DNA of 64,000 nt from Fasciola hepatica (GCA_948099385.1 CANUEZ040000105.1:2615001-2679000); one strand, 5' to 3'. Shown: positions 1 through 9,310, numbered from the stretch's first letter. Notes: a model not told the origin generated them from the letters alone. A program made the numbers and translations.

Positions 1-27
1 ACTACTACTACTACTACTACTATTAGC
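1..27. repeat. ACT trinucleotide array (left edge)
   Basis: Pure ACT repeats run off the left edge of the window. The same array type borders nearly every element junction in the first 26 kb. Confidence 0.9.
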
Positions 28-250
28 ACAGGTGACCTCTTATGCTGCGTTCCCACTTGATATGCTGTCACGCGTTCTATTCCCCCTCATACTACTGAAT
101 CGGTCGATCGAGTCACATGATATCGACATGCATTCCGTTCCGTTCGGTTCCGTTCGATACTGTTCATACAAGTTGTTCTCCGTTGTATCCCGATTCCTGT
201 TCAAGATGGATCAAGTGGTATGTATGGTGCTTAGGTAGTAAACGTTGGGT

Positions 251-322
251 GCGAAGCTGGTGTAATGGTTATCATGGTTGCCTTCCAAGCAATCGATCCG
301 GGTTCGATTCCCGGGCTTCGCA
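251..322 (+). tRNA. tRNA-Gly (anticodon TCC), copy 1
   Basis: The 72-nt cloverleaf has a perfect 7-bp acceptor stem (GCGAAGC/GCTTCGC), A box TGGTGTAATGG, anticodon loop CTTCCAA giving TCC, B box GGTTCGATTCC and a five-pair T stem. A TTTT run follows at once, as a pol III terminator would. It may be a working tRNA gene or the head of a tRNA-derived SINE, because the same tRNA plus downstream sequence recurs at 17763, 22783 and 26126. Of the copies only this one has the adjacent T-run. Confidence 0.7.
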
Positions 323-683
323 CATTTTGCCCAAAAAAAACAACACTTAAACTGAGCGAGCATGACCGGCACAACATACACAACAAGTAGCAAATGCGCG
401 CATGGCAAAATCAAATCTAATAAATCCAAACGACCAAGATGGCTCGAACATGTGTTATGCACGTCGATCGACCGTCTCCCTTTTCGTACGTTGTACTCGA
501 AGACAGTTAGAGGTTGGAGGGTAGGTCGAAGTGGTCAGTAAATGACATGACAAAATGGTATGAGAATCTTGACCAATGGACTCGGCCAAGTAGGACGTGT
601 GAGACTTCCGAGTTCGGGTGCAGAGAGACTCGCCTACCAGGTGATTGGATGTAGTAATTGTGAAGCCAGATAAATTCATTTCA
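323..683 (+). repeat. SINE-like body with LINE-derived 3' tail
   Basis: Downstream of the tRNA-Gly lies an A-rich spacer, then sequence whose plus-strand translation resembles the C-terminal end of trematode endonuclease-RT LINEs (the pattern after R-W-L-x-H-V-L and G-Q-V-G-R-V). It closes on an ATTCATTT-type simple tail. A tRNA head, unrelated body and LINE tail is the classic layout of a tRNA-derived SINE that borrows a LINE's priming tail. The same tail occurs in full LINE context at 60020-60115. Confidence 0.6.
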
Positions 684-950
684 TTCGTTTATTCATCCAA
701 TCATTTAGATAGTGAACTGACTGTGTGACATTTGCCTGGCTGTCTTTCATGATCATAGTTGCACATTTGGTGTGGTCGAACGCGCTAAGATGATGACACT
801 GCCGCACCGGGAATCGAACCCTGGTCGCCTGGGTCACAGCCAGCACTCCTAACCAATAGACCACGCCCGAATAGTCTAGTCATAATCACTCACCATACAA
901 CAACCATAGACACGCAATGCCCGAATAAATAGGAAGAACAACACGAGCAA
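684..950 (-). repeat. tRNA-related SINE (SINE-B), copy 1
   Basis: On the minus strand a tRNA-like core (801-872) has A box TGGTCTATTGG, B box GGTTCGATTCC and a CTGG/CCAG anticodon stem around loop CTGTGAC (anticodon GTG, nominally His). The acceptor ends do not pair, so it is not a tRNA gene. The downstream body ends in an AATGAATG-type tail meeting the tail of the opposed SINE. Related copies lie at 18201-18460, 23221-23480 and, alone, 33308-33576; the alone copy defines the element limits. Confidence 0.65.
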
Positions 951-1229
951 GACATTTCTCATTAATAGGTTGTTTATTTCCACGACCTCGTTCGGACATC
1001 GACAAAATTAACCATATATATTACAAACATGCTTCTTTGCACGACGCCTGTTTTGTTCACTCGAAGACAATCATTAGCAGACGGAAGAGCAGTCGTGTGG
1101 TTTGCATTTCGTCCTTTACCTCAATGTGTTTGCAGTGTTGAAAATAGCGGCCTTCGTTGATCCACAATTGTCCATAATTCCGTCTTCAGCACTCAACTAT
1201 TTACCAAGTAGTATATACACACCACAACA
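950..1229 (-). repeat. LTR-B fragment (solo), copy 1
   Basis: Read on the minus strand it starts TGTTGTGGTGTG and tracks the 292-bp LTR-A of the gag-only elements along its length at clearly lower identity, including the shared ACAATTGTGGAT and AATAAAC blocks. It is therefore a diverged sister LTR family. The 3' end is replaced by SINE-B, so the LTR is truncated. Copies: 18460-18738 and 23480-23758 (minus), 21712-21991 (plus). Confidence 0.65.
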
Positions 1230-1275
1230 CTACTGCTAATACTAACACTACCACTACCACCACCACTACTCCTAC
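1230..1275. repeat. ACT-rich array
   Basis: Imperfect ACT/ACC repeats fill the gap between LTR-B and the 3' LTR of gag-only element 1. The last four bases, CTAC, match the four bases after the element's other end. Confidence 0.8.
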
Positions 1276-1567
1276 TTTTTTAATCCAGGAGGCGTGCCTT
1301 CGTGAATAGGTCGTTTATTGACATCAACGTGTTCGGACATTGACAAAACAAGACAAACGTTACAAACATCCTCATTTGCCAAGTGGCTGTCCTGTTCACT
1401 TGAAAACAGTCATCGTCCAACGGAGGAGCGGTCAGGTGGTTTGCAGATCGTCGCTTACCTTATTGCGCCTGGATTGCTGAACTTAGCTGTGTTCGTTAAT
1501 CCACAATTGTCCATAGGTCTGTCTTCAGCAATCAACTACCTAATAAGTAGTATATACACTCACAACA
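1276..1567 (-). repeat. 3' LTR of element 1 (LTR-A)
   Basis: The minus-strand start TGTTGTGAGTG directly follows the polypurine tract. The end in this copy is altered to a run of A on the minus strand where other copies read ATAACA. Confidence 0.85.
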
Positions 1568-2922
1568 CTCCTCCCCCCTGACAAAATAAAGATACTCCAT
1601 ATCCAGAGGACTGCCTTCAAGTCTTTCTCTATTCCGAGGTTCATACCTCCAACCCCGGTTCGTGGCGGTGTTGTCATCAACCCCACAACTCCTCCGGAGG
1701 TGTGCTTCTTCAGGTGAATAATCCGCATAGAATGAAACCTTGTGCTGAGGCGACTTCCACGATCAGTACCCACCTTTAGCGTGCCCCAGGCTGCTTGGCT
1801 GTCGTGGGAGATTACCACGAAATAGTGCAAAGCTGCTTCCTTTCCTAGTGGGACCGCGCGTTGTGTCATTTGAACGTGATCCAGAACCGAGTGTTTAACT
1901 GTCTTGATTTGAACGGCATCATATTCGGCTTCCTCCTTCGGCAGATTCTCTGGAGCACACGCAACTTCTCTTGCAGTCTTCGGGCTAAACTCATTTTGGT
2001 CTTGAATTTCGACTTCAGTCTGAGTTTCCTCATAGTTTGCAGCTTCAGTGACTGTGATATTAGACGACATGTCTTCGGTTTCCTCGTCACAATGTTCATG
2101 TTCAAGGCAACCTGGGTAGCGATCTTCCGCATTTTCACAACGGATTTGGTTCGATTTTTCACAGTTCGCCAACTCATCGGTAATGGTTGGATTCTCGAGC
2201 GGTGATACTTCTGGTACAACTGTTTCGATGTTCTGCTGATATTCAGGATATTCGTTCAAAACAGGTTCCACATTTCCACCGCAGAAACACCCGGCTTCTT
2301 CCAACTGTCTGGCTTCCACTATTCTGTCCTCCGTGTTCAAAATTTCTGGACCGTACGCCTTCTCCACACGATCCCTGTTCCTCCATGAATCCCCGACATG
2401 GGCCGTATTGACCACATGCACGCCAAGCATGGCCAGTTCCCGAGCCACATCCGCGAGCTGGACCAAATTCAATGAACGGCCGACACGGGCGACGCGTACC
2501 ATCCCACGCAGGGGCTCCGGCAGACTATCCACAAATCGGTCTGCCAACAGGTCTGCCCGTGACGCCTCATCCAGCGTCGGCAACGCACGTTCCAGGAGTG
2601 AGCGGAGCGCGACGGCGTGCACCAGCGGATCCGTACCAACCCCCAGCTGGGCATCCTTGAACCGGCGCATAGCGTCTTGACGGTCTGCCGGGGTGTCTAG
2701 CCCTGCAATCAGGGCTTCCTTTGCGGCGGCCCATTTCAGCTCCTTCGGGCCCCTTCGCGCCGCATCCAGCACCGCCCGCGGCCTGCCCTTGAGAAGCGCT
2801 CGAAGGGCCGTCAACTTACCCCGGTCCGACTGGATCCCCGAGAGCTCCGCCAGATCCTCGAAATCCTCCAGGAAGATCCGTATGTCGCCATCCTCAAACG
2901 GCTCCGGCCATGGTAGATCCAT
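1540..2922 (-). CDS. Gag-like polyprotein of element 1, intact
   Basis: About 460 codons, starting at the first ATG just after the PBS (MDLPWPEPF). Residues 1 to about 190 are GC-rich and look like a Ty3/Gypsy-type capsid (retrotrans_gag): an acidic start, then a helical, Arg/Leu-rich core with PEPLRGMV. A vestigial zinc knuckle follows (GCFCGGN) lacking the usual His. Residues from about 200 on are AT-richer, strongly acidic and low-complexity-like, with no recognised domain. The frame crosses the polypurine tract and stops 28 bases inside the 3' LTR. This is the only one of four copies without a stop or frameshift. Capsid identity is by pattern only. Confidence 0.75.
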   Translation of the reverse strand: MDLPWPEPFEDGDIRIFLEDFEDLAELSGIQSDRGKLTALRALLKGRPRAVLDAARRGPKELKWAAAKEALIAGLDTPADRQDAMRRFKDAQLGVGTDPLVHAVALRSLLERALPTLDEASRADLLADRFVDSLPEPLRGMVRVARVGRSLNLVQLADVARELAMLGVHVVNTAHVGDSWRNRDRVEKAYGPEILNTEDRIVEARQLEEAGCFCGGNVEPVLNEYPEYQQNIETVVPEVSPLENPTITDELANCEKSNQIRCENAEDRYPGCLEHEHCDEETEDMSSNITVTEAANYEETQTEVEIQDQNEFSPKTAREVACAPENLPKEEAEYDAVQIKTVKHSVLDHVQMTQRAVPLGKEAALHYFVVISHDSQAAWGTLKVGTDRGSRLSTRFHSMRIIHLKKHTSGGVVGLMTTPPRTGVGGMNLGIEKDLKAVLWIWSIFILSGGRSVVSVYTTY

Positions 2923-2940
2923 CCTGGTCACGGCACCAAA

Positions 2941-3232
2941 TTTTATAATCCAGGAGGCGTGCCTTCGTGAATAGGTCGTTTATTGACATCAACGTGTTCG
3001 GACATTGACAAAACAAAACAAACGTTACAAACATCCTCATTTGCCAAGTGGCTGTCCTGTTCACTTGAAAACAGTCATCGTCCAACGGAGGAGCGGTCAG
3101 GTGGTTTGCAGATCGTCGCTTACCTTATTGCGCCTGGATTGCTGAACTTAGCTGTGTTCGTTAATCCACAATTGTCCATAGGTCTGTCTTCAGCAATCAA
3201 CTACCTAATAAGTAGTATATACACTCACAACA
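2941..3232 (-). repeat. 5' LTR of element 1 (LTR-A)
   Basis: 292 bp, minus-strand TGTTGTGAG to TATAAAA, where the last A's replace the ACA found in other copies. The PBS begins two bases after its end. Confidence 0.85.
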
Positions 3233-3500
3233 CTACTACTACTACTACTACTACAAATACAAATACTACTATTACTACTACAAATACTACTACTAGTACT
3301 ACTACTACTTCAATTATTAGTACCACTATTACTACTACTAATACTAATACTACCACCATTAATATTACTAACACTACTACAAAGAATACTACTACTACTA
3401 CTTCTATTACTACTAATACCACTAATAATACTACTACGACACTACTACTACTACTACTGCTAATACTAATACTACTGCTACTACTACTACTACTACTAGC
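3233..3500. repeat. ACT/AAT-rich trinucleotide array
   Basis: Imperfect ACT, ATT and ACC triplets. ORFs here encode only Thr/Ile/Leu or Val runs and are not genes. Confidence 0.9.
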
Positions 3501-3735
3501 ACAGGTGACCTCTTATGCTGCGTTCCCACTTGATATGCTGTCACGCGTTCTATTCCCCCTCATACTACTGAATCGATCGATCGAGTCACATGATATCGAC
3601 ATGCATTCCGTTCCGTTCGGTTCCGTTCGGTTCCGTTCGATACTGTTCATACAGGTTGTTCTCCGTTGTATCCCGATTCCTGTTCAAGATGGATCAAGTG
3701 GTATGTATGGTGCTTAGGTAGTATATACACACCAC
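3501..3735 (+). repeat. Deleted repeat unit U (U0)
   Basis: The 220-bp leader of unit U runs to GCTTAGGTAGTA and then joins the end of LTR-B (TATATACACACCACAACAC). The tRNA-Gly, LINE tail and SINE-B are missing. The sequence GTAGTA is shared at both breakpoints, as after a microhomology-mediated deletion. Confidence 0.75.
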
Positions 3736-4008
3736 AACACTACTGCTAATACTACCACTACCACTACCACCACCACCACTAATACTACTACTACTACTAC
3801 TACAAATAATACTATTACTACTACAAATACTACTACTAGTACTAATACTACTACAATTATTAGGACCGCTATTACTACTACTAATACTAATACTACCTCT
3901 ATTAATAATACTAACAATACTACTAGAAATTCTACAAATACTACTACAAATACTACTGCTACTTCTTATTCTATTGCTACTACTACTACTGATACTACTG
4001 ATACCACT
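3736..4008. repeat. ACT-rich array 5' of BEL element
   Basis: Imperfect ACT, AAT and ACC triplets form the left flank of the BEL/Pao 5' LTR. Confidence 0.85.
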
Positions 4009-4342
4009 TTTACGTTTCGTTCAAACTAATCGTTTTTCTTACTGACTACTAGCAGCTTGTTAGTAGTCACATTCTACATGTGAATCCCTTCCAAGTCATT
4101 CTCCTGTGTTGTTGGCACAAAGTTGGTCATTTTACTGAACTCAGTCCCGATTCGCGATTGGTCCTTAATCCAATCTGACGGTAGCATGACAATATGGTTA
4201 TATTTTATTCACGTGGAATTGATCTTACTCTTTCATGTGATTTGAACAGTCTTATCCGTTTCCCTCTATCTGACATTGACCTGAATTTGTTTGAATGAAC
4301 ATATGACGCTCCCGCCTGGTTTAACAGTAAATTTGACTATCC
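4009..4342 (+). repeat. BEL 5' LTR, left part
   Basis: Matches 14818-15151 of the 3' LTR almost base for base, then breaks at TGACTATCC (4334-4342), the MULE target duplication. The first two bases are TT rather than TG. Confidence 0.9.
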
Positions 4343-4363
4343 GGTATTCATATCCGGTCCACC
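4343..4363 (+). repeat. MULE left terminal inverted repeat
   Basis: Pairs with 9290-9310 with mismatches at positions 5 and 12 of 21. Confidence 0.85.
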
Positions 4364-4946
4364 GGCGGGAAAATGTGGAAAAGGCGGCCTGTTTGACAGT
4401 GGTGCGCGATAACTCATAACCAATTTGGGGAATTGTTCAGCTCGCGATAACTGCCAAAAGTACAACTGGTGTGGCTGTTGTTGGAACAGCTGACTGTATT
4501 AAATTTTAGCTTTTTTTCTTCATTGGTACTACGTAGCTGTGAAAGATGAACACGTGTAACCTATTTTTTGGCTTACTTGATGAGTGCACTTAAAGGTCAC
4601 TTGTTGACGCGTCTACTTACAGAACGGGACTGTATAATAAGGGTTAATAATAACTGGAAATACATTGAAAGGCTGGGGATCAAGCCGAAGAAAGACGGCT
4701 AAGCAGGTATGTTGTTTTTTATTTTTTTGGTTTTCACTGATTCATGGTTTCTGCGTAACCATCGCTTCGTTTCCAATTGATGGTGCAGAATGTCATCCAC
4801 GGATATGCGTATTGAACTATGAATTGGTGTCACAATTTATCTATTACAAGTGGACACCTCCTCGTGTAATGGTAAATAGCAGCACACAGATAATTTTCTG
4901 TGCAGTATATACGTTTTTGAGATAAACTTACATAAGAAAATTACAG

Positions 4947-5488
4947 ATGGAGGCGAATGAAGACGGTACGTTATTCTCCTAAATATACGGTGTCACATAA
5001 CAGTTTTATTGCCTGCAAAGTTTACATGACTTAATGTGCTCTTAGATATTGTGTTCATCACGGGCTTATCCGTTGTAACTTAGCAGCATCGTAAGTTGAC
5101 ATATTGTCCAGGGTCTGTTGATCTATATATATACATGTATATATATATATATATATGTGTATATATATGTAAATGTGTATATGTAATACATATATGAAAT
5201 CTATTGCGGACCTATTCTTTAAATGCTTAACATTGAAAGCTAACGATACTGCTTCTTTTACTTCAATTGCCAAAGATGTAACTAATACTCGCATTTCCTT
5301 GCCTTAATTTTCCAGATCCTATGAGCATTGAGAAGAATAGCCAGGAGCATCTACACGTGGGTTGGATTGATCGAAAGCGGCATCCGTGCCAAATGAATGT
5401 GACATTGTTTTCAATAAATTTATCTACATTTTTAAATGCAATTGTCATTTTCCTCATAATTATAAGGGTAAATCAGTGGCTAAGCTAG
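4947..5488 (+). CDS. Possible small spliced membrane protein in the MULE
   Basis: A candidate only. A short exon (4947-4965, ATG GAG GCG...) ends at donor GGTACGTT. Exon 2 (5316-5488) follows a TTTTCCAG acceptor and stops at TAG. An upstream non-coding exon may end at 4702 before GTATGTTG, with its intron ending TTACAG at 4946. The product would be about 63 residues: a polar N-terminus and one hydrophobic segment (FLNAIVIFLIII) near the end. Some Mutator elements carry a second gene, but no similarity to those is visible. Confidence 0.25.
5118..5186. repeat. AT/TG simple repeat
   Basis: Short runs of TA and TGTA within the intron of the candidate small gene. Confidence 0.8.
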
Positions 5489-6624
5489 AAAGGAAGGAGA
5501 ATACTTTAGTGATATTGTGCGAATGAGTTGCCCAACGTTGTGATGGGCAATGCCACCGTTTGCCCTACCGGGGCCCAATGGAGCAGTGCTGCTTTGGAAA
5601 TGCATTAGTACCGTTGATAGAAAAATCGCTTTAGGCTGACTATAGGACGTACATTAAAAATGATCCTAACTGATGCCTTTTCTAATGAAGGCGTAAATGA
5701 ACGCACACCCGTTATTACCACTAATTCCCGTGGTTCGGCGCAATACTATATTCCCTGTTATTATACATGCGGTTTCTGGTTAACTGCGAACGCTTGCGTG
5801 CAGGACTATGGAAGCTACCTGAGGACGTTCATCTTCTTACTTTTCCACATGGGAACTCAAGACTATCATACGCAGTACACGGAATCAGTTGACGACTAAC
5901 GTGATCCCACCCCTGTCTAAGTTGGCCTATGGAACGGGCAACAAGCCGTAAGTTCCGACGTTAGCCATAAGTCAATGAAAAGACGTTGGGATAGTTTAAT
6001 TATTATTTATTCTAACAAAAAGAAATACAGGCTATTTTGGACACCGTTGACGGGATCAGCTGAGGGACCTTCTCATCAGGCATCGTCAATCAAACATGAA
6101 GATAAAAATACCTTTAACGAAAATAATAATGTGAAAGGAAGCATTAAAAAAAGCAAACTCATAAACAACATCACGAAAGCATAAGTAAATAGTATAAGCG
6201 TGAAAAACAGAGAAGGACAGCAGATATCGCAACATTCCCCTGTTGCATCGTACGTCATACGGACAGCCTAAGCCTATGTACAGGGAAATCTATATTTTAA
6301 TATGATTTTACACAAGCAAGCCGTGACATCTCCAGATCTCCTGGGCCATCCTCCCCCTAGAAGAGAACAACTTTGGAGACCCTTCGATCTAAATGAGGGC
6401 GTACCGTGCGCCGGCCACCCTTGGCCAAACGAATTTCAGGTGGCACCGGTCATCTAGGGAACCATGTAGCGATGTCACCATCCACCCGTGCCGCCGGTGG
6501 AGGAGAACCATGCACACGGGACTTAGCGATCTCCTAGTCGACCCTCACCTAGGTGTCCGTATTCCGTCTTCGTTGTTAACGTACGTCATCTGAAATGGAA
6601 TAAAAAGTTTGTCGTTAGTAGCAG
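5489..6624. other. MULE interior without recognised gene
   Basis: Short ORFs up to 79 codons occur, without domain signals. AATAAA occurs at 6599 on the plus strand. I see no second transposase domain. Confidence 0.5.
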
Positions 6625-9103
6625 TTAATTACGAATGTTGCTGTTGTACGTTGCGGTTCTTAGCAGCGAAACGTACCTCCAATTTGATAAACAATGGACG
6701 CAAACATAATCCTCCTGGTTGTCATAGTTTGCGCACTGATAGTGCGTCCATCGGCTGCACGCACAGCATTGGACCCAATTTGTGTTCTCGTCTATATCTG
6801 TTGATGGATCCTCCATGCGGCAAACACTGCAGACGTCCTCTCTGACGGGTGAATCCACCACTTCGAGACGTCTTCTTTTTTCTTTGTTCTTATACGCGGC
6901 TGACGTCATTGTTCGGAATCTGCGGAACCGTACCAGTTGCATTTTGTCCCCTATAATTTCTATGTCCCTCTCATCGGTGTTCCTAATACTAATGGCAGCC
7001 TTCCGTTTTGAAGACGGAGGCTTCATCAATGTGTTTGACGAGCTGGGGACAGGTTGTGAAATTTGGGTTGCACGCATCATCTTGCGTTCAGCGACGTGTT
7101 TGCCTACATACTGGGACTGTATGTTGGCATTCGACAAATCGACAGTGTTTCCGGAAGATCTATCGTAGCAATGAATGTCAATATCCCTCCCGGAACCGAT
7201 TATGGCAGCAAGATTTCTTAATTGCGGCAAAAGCTGCATGAACTTGCTGTACCCAACACTGCTTAAAGCAGTTGCAATATCCTTCGAAACGTCGTCGCAC
7301 AACGACAATTTCTTACTAGGGCTTACAACGGGTGCTTCGTGAACCACTTCTGGCTCCATAGCCGGAGGCGATATGCTTTCCCCTGTGCCTTCATCCGGCA
7401 GAGCCCAACGACCCGCAGGTAGCCTGTGGGTGTCGTACTTGATCACTTCGCATACCTTCAGGATATGCCCGCAGACGAGTAGCCACTGTTTGTTGAAGCT
7501 ACACGAACACTGCGGGTTTGCACCCATTTTAACCCTAGCTGTGTGCGACCTACTGCAGTGAACAACCCAGAAACCGTCCCCAGCAGCAACTCCTGTGATT
7601 ACATGTGTACGAACGTGCTGCTCAACGGCAGACCGCGCGTACACACTAAGTCGACTAAGGAAACCTTTAAACTTCTCCATCCCCTCACTATCCTTAAATG
7701 AACCCGCCATCAACTTAGACAATCGACGACGCCTGCCCTCGTCCAAATTTTCGGTTCGCTTTATAATACGAGCGAACACATCAACCAATGACGATCTCTT
7801 TGATAATCCCACTTTCAAATACCTATTTTCTATCTCAACCCGATTAGTTGTCAATACGCCGAGATTGACCACAGATTTAACGGCGTAACCAGCCCACATA
7901 TTCTCGAAAGGTAACCATGCCCGATCCAAATAGTGCTTAGCAGCAATACATCGACCGGCTATGGCCACCTTAAACCTATCAAACTGATCCTTTGTAGATG
8001 AATAAACTAGAGACCTCATCCAGCGATACAGAACCCGTTTGTCATTTAATGACAAACCATTTAACTGAAAACAATGCCGTCTCATGTCTTGCAGAACATG
8101 AAACCGGCAAAAGACTACTGCGCAGTTAGGATAATGCTCCCTGAAGGCATTATACTGCGCTAAACTCCTATCGATAATTATCGTCTTGGCATTCAGAGAA
8201 CTGGGTAGCCGTTCTCTCATTTCCCTGATAGCACGCTTATAACTTAGGCAACTCTCGTTCGGGAGAATTGCATAAAAAATGGACCTACCTAACCCGCTTT
8301 CGTCTATAAGCATTGCGTGCCACAAAATATAGCCTCCACAATTTAGCTGATGCGTCGCATCAGCCAACAAAACTTCGCTAAATTTATCCACCAACGGAAC
8401 AACCGTTCGTGGAATAAAAAATGCGTACCTCACTAAGGATTCCCGGTAAACAAGTCGCAAGAAACCCCGGCCACTAACTAACTGCTTGACCTGCAGCGCA
8501 TCTGTTCGGCTGTCCAAGTTCGCAGCCTTGTTCCTGATGGACTGCAGGTCAGCAACAGTAAACAATCTGTTATACCTATCTCGAGCATAGGAACAAATTT
8601 CCTGCGAGTTGTGAAACGTCTTCATCAACTTGCTTATGTGAGACTCCTGTTCAGGAGTCAGACGTCTATTACTAACGTACAACTGCTCGTTTAACAAGTG
8701 AAACCTATGATTATGTCTCAATCAGTGAGACACAATCTTGTACTGGGTTCCCACAGCCCGAACCATGACAAACGCCGGGCAGTGAATGTTCTTGTATCTG
8801 AAATGTCAATTAGCAATTCAACAAGAATACTTACCTCGTGGCGGACCGCTGAGGACGTCTGTTGTGTACACAGCAATATTTGACGCGATAATACGGAAAC
8901 GACTTTGGTAATGCGCCAGGGTGGGTGCGAACCCAATTATCCGCACTCACACTTGCATAAATGTAGAAGGATGTCAAACTATTCCTTTGGAATAGTAGAA
9001 AATCCTCCTCAAACGCTTTGAAAGACTTGTAGGTTGTACGAACAGTCCGACAGAATAGCTCCGTATCATCGACCATGGGGGCAGAACCAGTGTGGGCAGC
9101 CAT
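6625..9103 (-). pseudogene. MULE transposase (DDE, SWIM and PHD), one nonsense codon
   Basis: Exon 2 (8797-6625) has 698 open codons after the stop. Counting from there: catalytic D121 (LLADATHQLN), D184 (IIIDRSL) and E296 (TNRVEIENRYLK), with C205xxH208 typical of the MULE fold. A SWIM zinc finger follows at C405xC407...C417xH419, and a C4HC3 PHD finger at 631-677. Exon 1 (9103-8835) supplies a FAR1-like N-terminal region. The 37-nt intron (8834-8798) has GTAAGT and TTTCAG ends and joins frames exactly. A single in-frame TGA at 8722-8724 breaks the FAR1-like motif just before LRHNHRF. The start at 9103 (MAAHTG) is chosen over 9211 because the extra residues look non-conserved. Confidence 0.85.
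8798..8834 (-). other. 37-nt intron in transposase gene
   Basis: Donor GTAAGTATTC and acceptor GACATTTCAG on the minus strand. Very small introns are known from flatworm genes. Both flanking exons stay in frame up to the TGA. Confidence 0.75.
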
Positions 9104-9289
9104 GACAACAAGCCAGGAAGAATGTCCGTAACCTTGATCACAGTTACTTATATACTGCTCTGGGCCTGACTCAAACAAAAATGCGAGTAACATTATATAT
9201 ACCATTCTCATTTTCTACGCGAAAACAACATTCCGTTAAAGCGATTTCCCAAGGTATGCATCCATAACGGCAAAATGACAACATTTAAG

Positions 9290-9310
9290 GGTGGACCGTA
9301 TATGACTACC
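9290..9310 (-). repeat. MULE right terminal inverted repeat
   Basis: Inverted partner of 4343-4363; followed by the 9-bp target duplication at 9311-9319. Confidence 0.85.

Larger units (their letters stand above)
28..1229 (+). repeat. Repeat unit U, copy 1
   Basis: This composite unit recurs at 17523-18738 and 22558-23758, and in part at 3501-3735 and 26060-26462. In order it holds a 220-bp leader (28-250) with a CCGTT/CGGTT tandem motif, a tRNA-Gly sequence (251-322), a LINE-like tail (about 400-655), a tRNA-related SINE on the opposite strand (about 684-950) and LTR-B on the minus strand (950-1229). ACT arrays bound it on both sides. The copies are nearly identical, so the unit has spread locally as a block. 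Confidence 0.85.
1276..3232 (-). mobile_element. Gag-only LTR retrotransposon, element 1 (complete)
   Basis: This 1957-bp element lies on the minus strand: 5' LTR 2941-3232, PBS TGGTGCCGTGACC next to it, gag ORF, polypurine tract AGGGGGGAGGAG, 3' LTR 1276-1567. Both LTRs are 292 bp and differ visibly only near one end. CTAC flanks both sides (1272-1275, 3233-3236), consistent with a 4-bp target duplication, though both lie in ACT arrays. No protease, RT or integrase is present, so it must depend on enzymes of another element. The twelve bases TGGTGCCGTGAC match what tRNA-His primes in other species; that primer is inferred. Confidence 0.85.
4343..9310 (-). mobile_element. Mutator-like DNA transposon (MULE)
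   Basis: The 4968-bp element begins GGTATTCATATCC and ends in the reverse complement of GGTAGTCATATACC-like sequence: the outer 21 bp (4343-4363, 9290-9310) match with two differences. Its flanks carry a perfect 9-bp duplication, TGACTATCC, at 4334-4342 and 9311-9319; 9 bp is typical of Mutator elements. The empty site is preserved in the BEL 3' LTR near 15150. It carries a transposase gene on the minus strand and a possible small spliced gene on the plus strand. Confidence 0.92.

Noticed and set aside
801..872. Functional tRNA-His on the minus strand
   Set aside because: The anticodon stem and boxes are good but the acceptor strands do not pair and the copy number and tail point to a SINE.
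2333..2680. Plus-strand ORFs opposite gag (115, 93 and 62 codons; repeated at 16590, 19337, 24357)
   Set aside because: Antisense shadows of the GC-rich gag frame, present in all copies for that reason.
3225..3917. Minus-strand poly-Val/Leu ORFs that look like membrane proteins
   Set aside because: Triplet repeat translation only; no start context, no variation expected of a gene.
3233..4008. CRISPR-like array
   Set aside because: Triplet microsatellite without spacers or palindromic repeats, in a eukaryote.
8722..8724. TGA as a selenocysteine or readthrough codon in the transposase
   Set aside because: No supporting signal is visible and a single transition explains it better.
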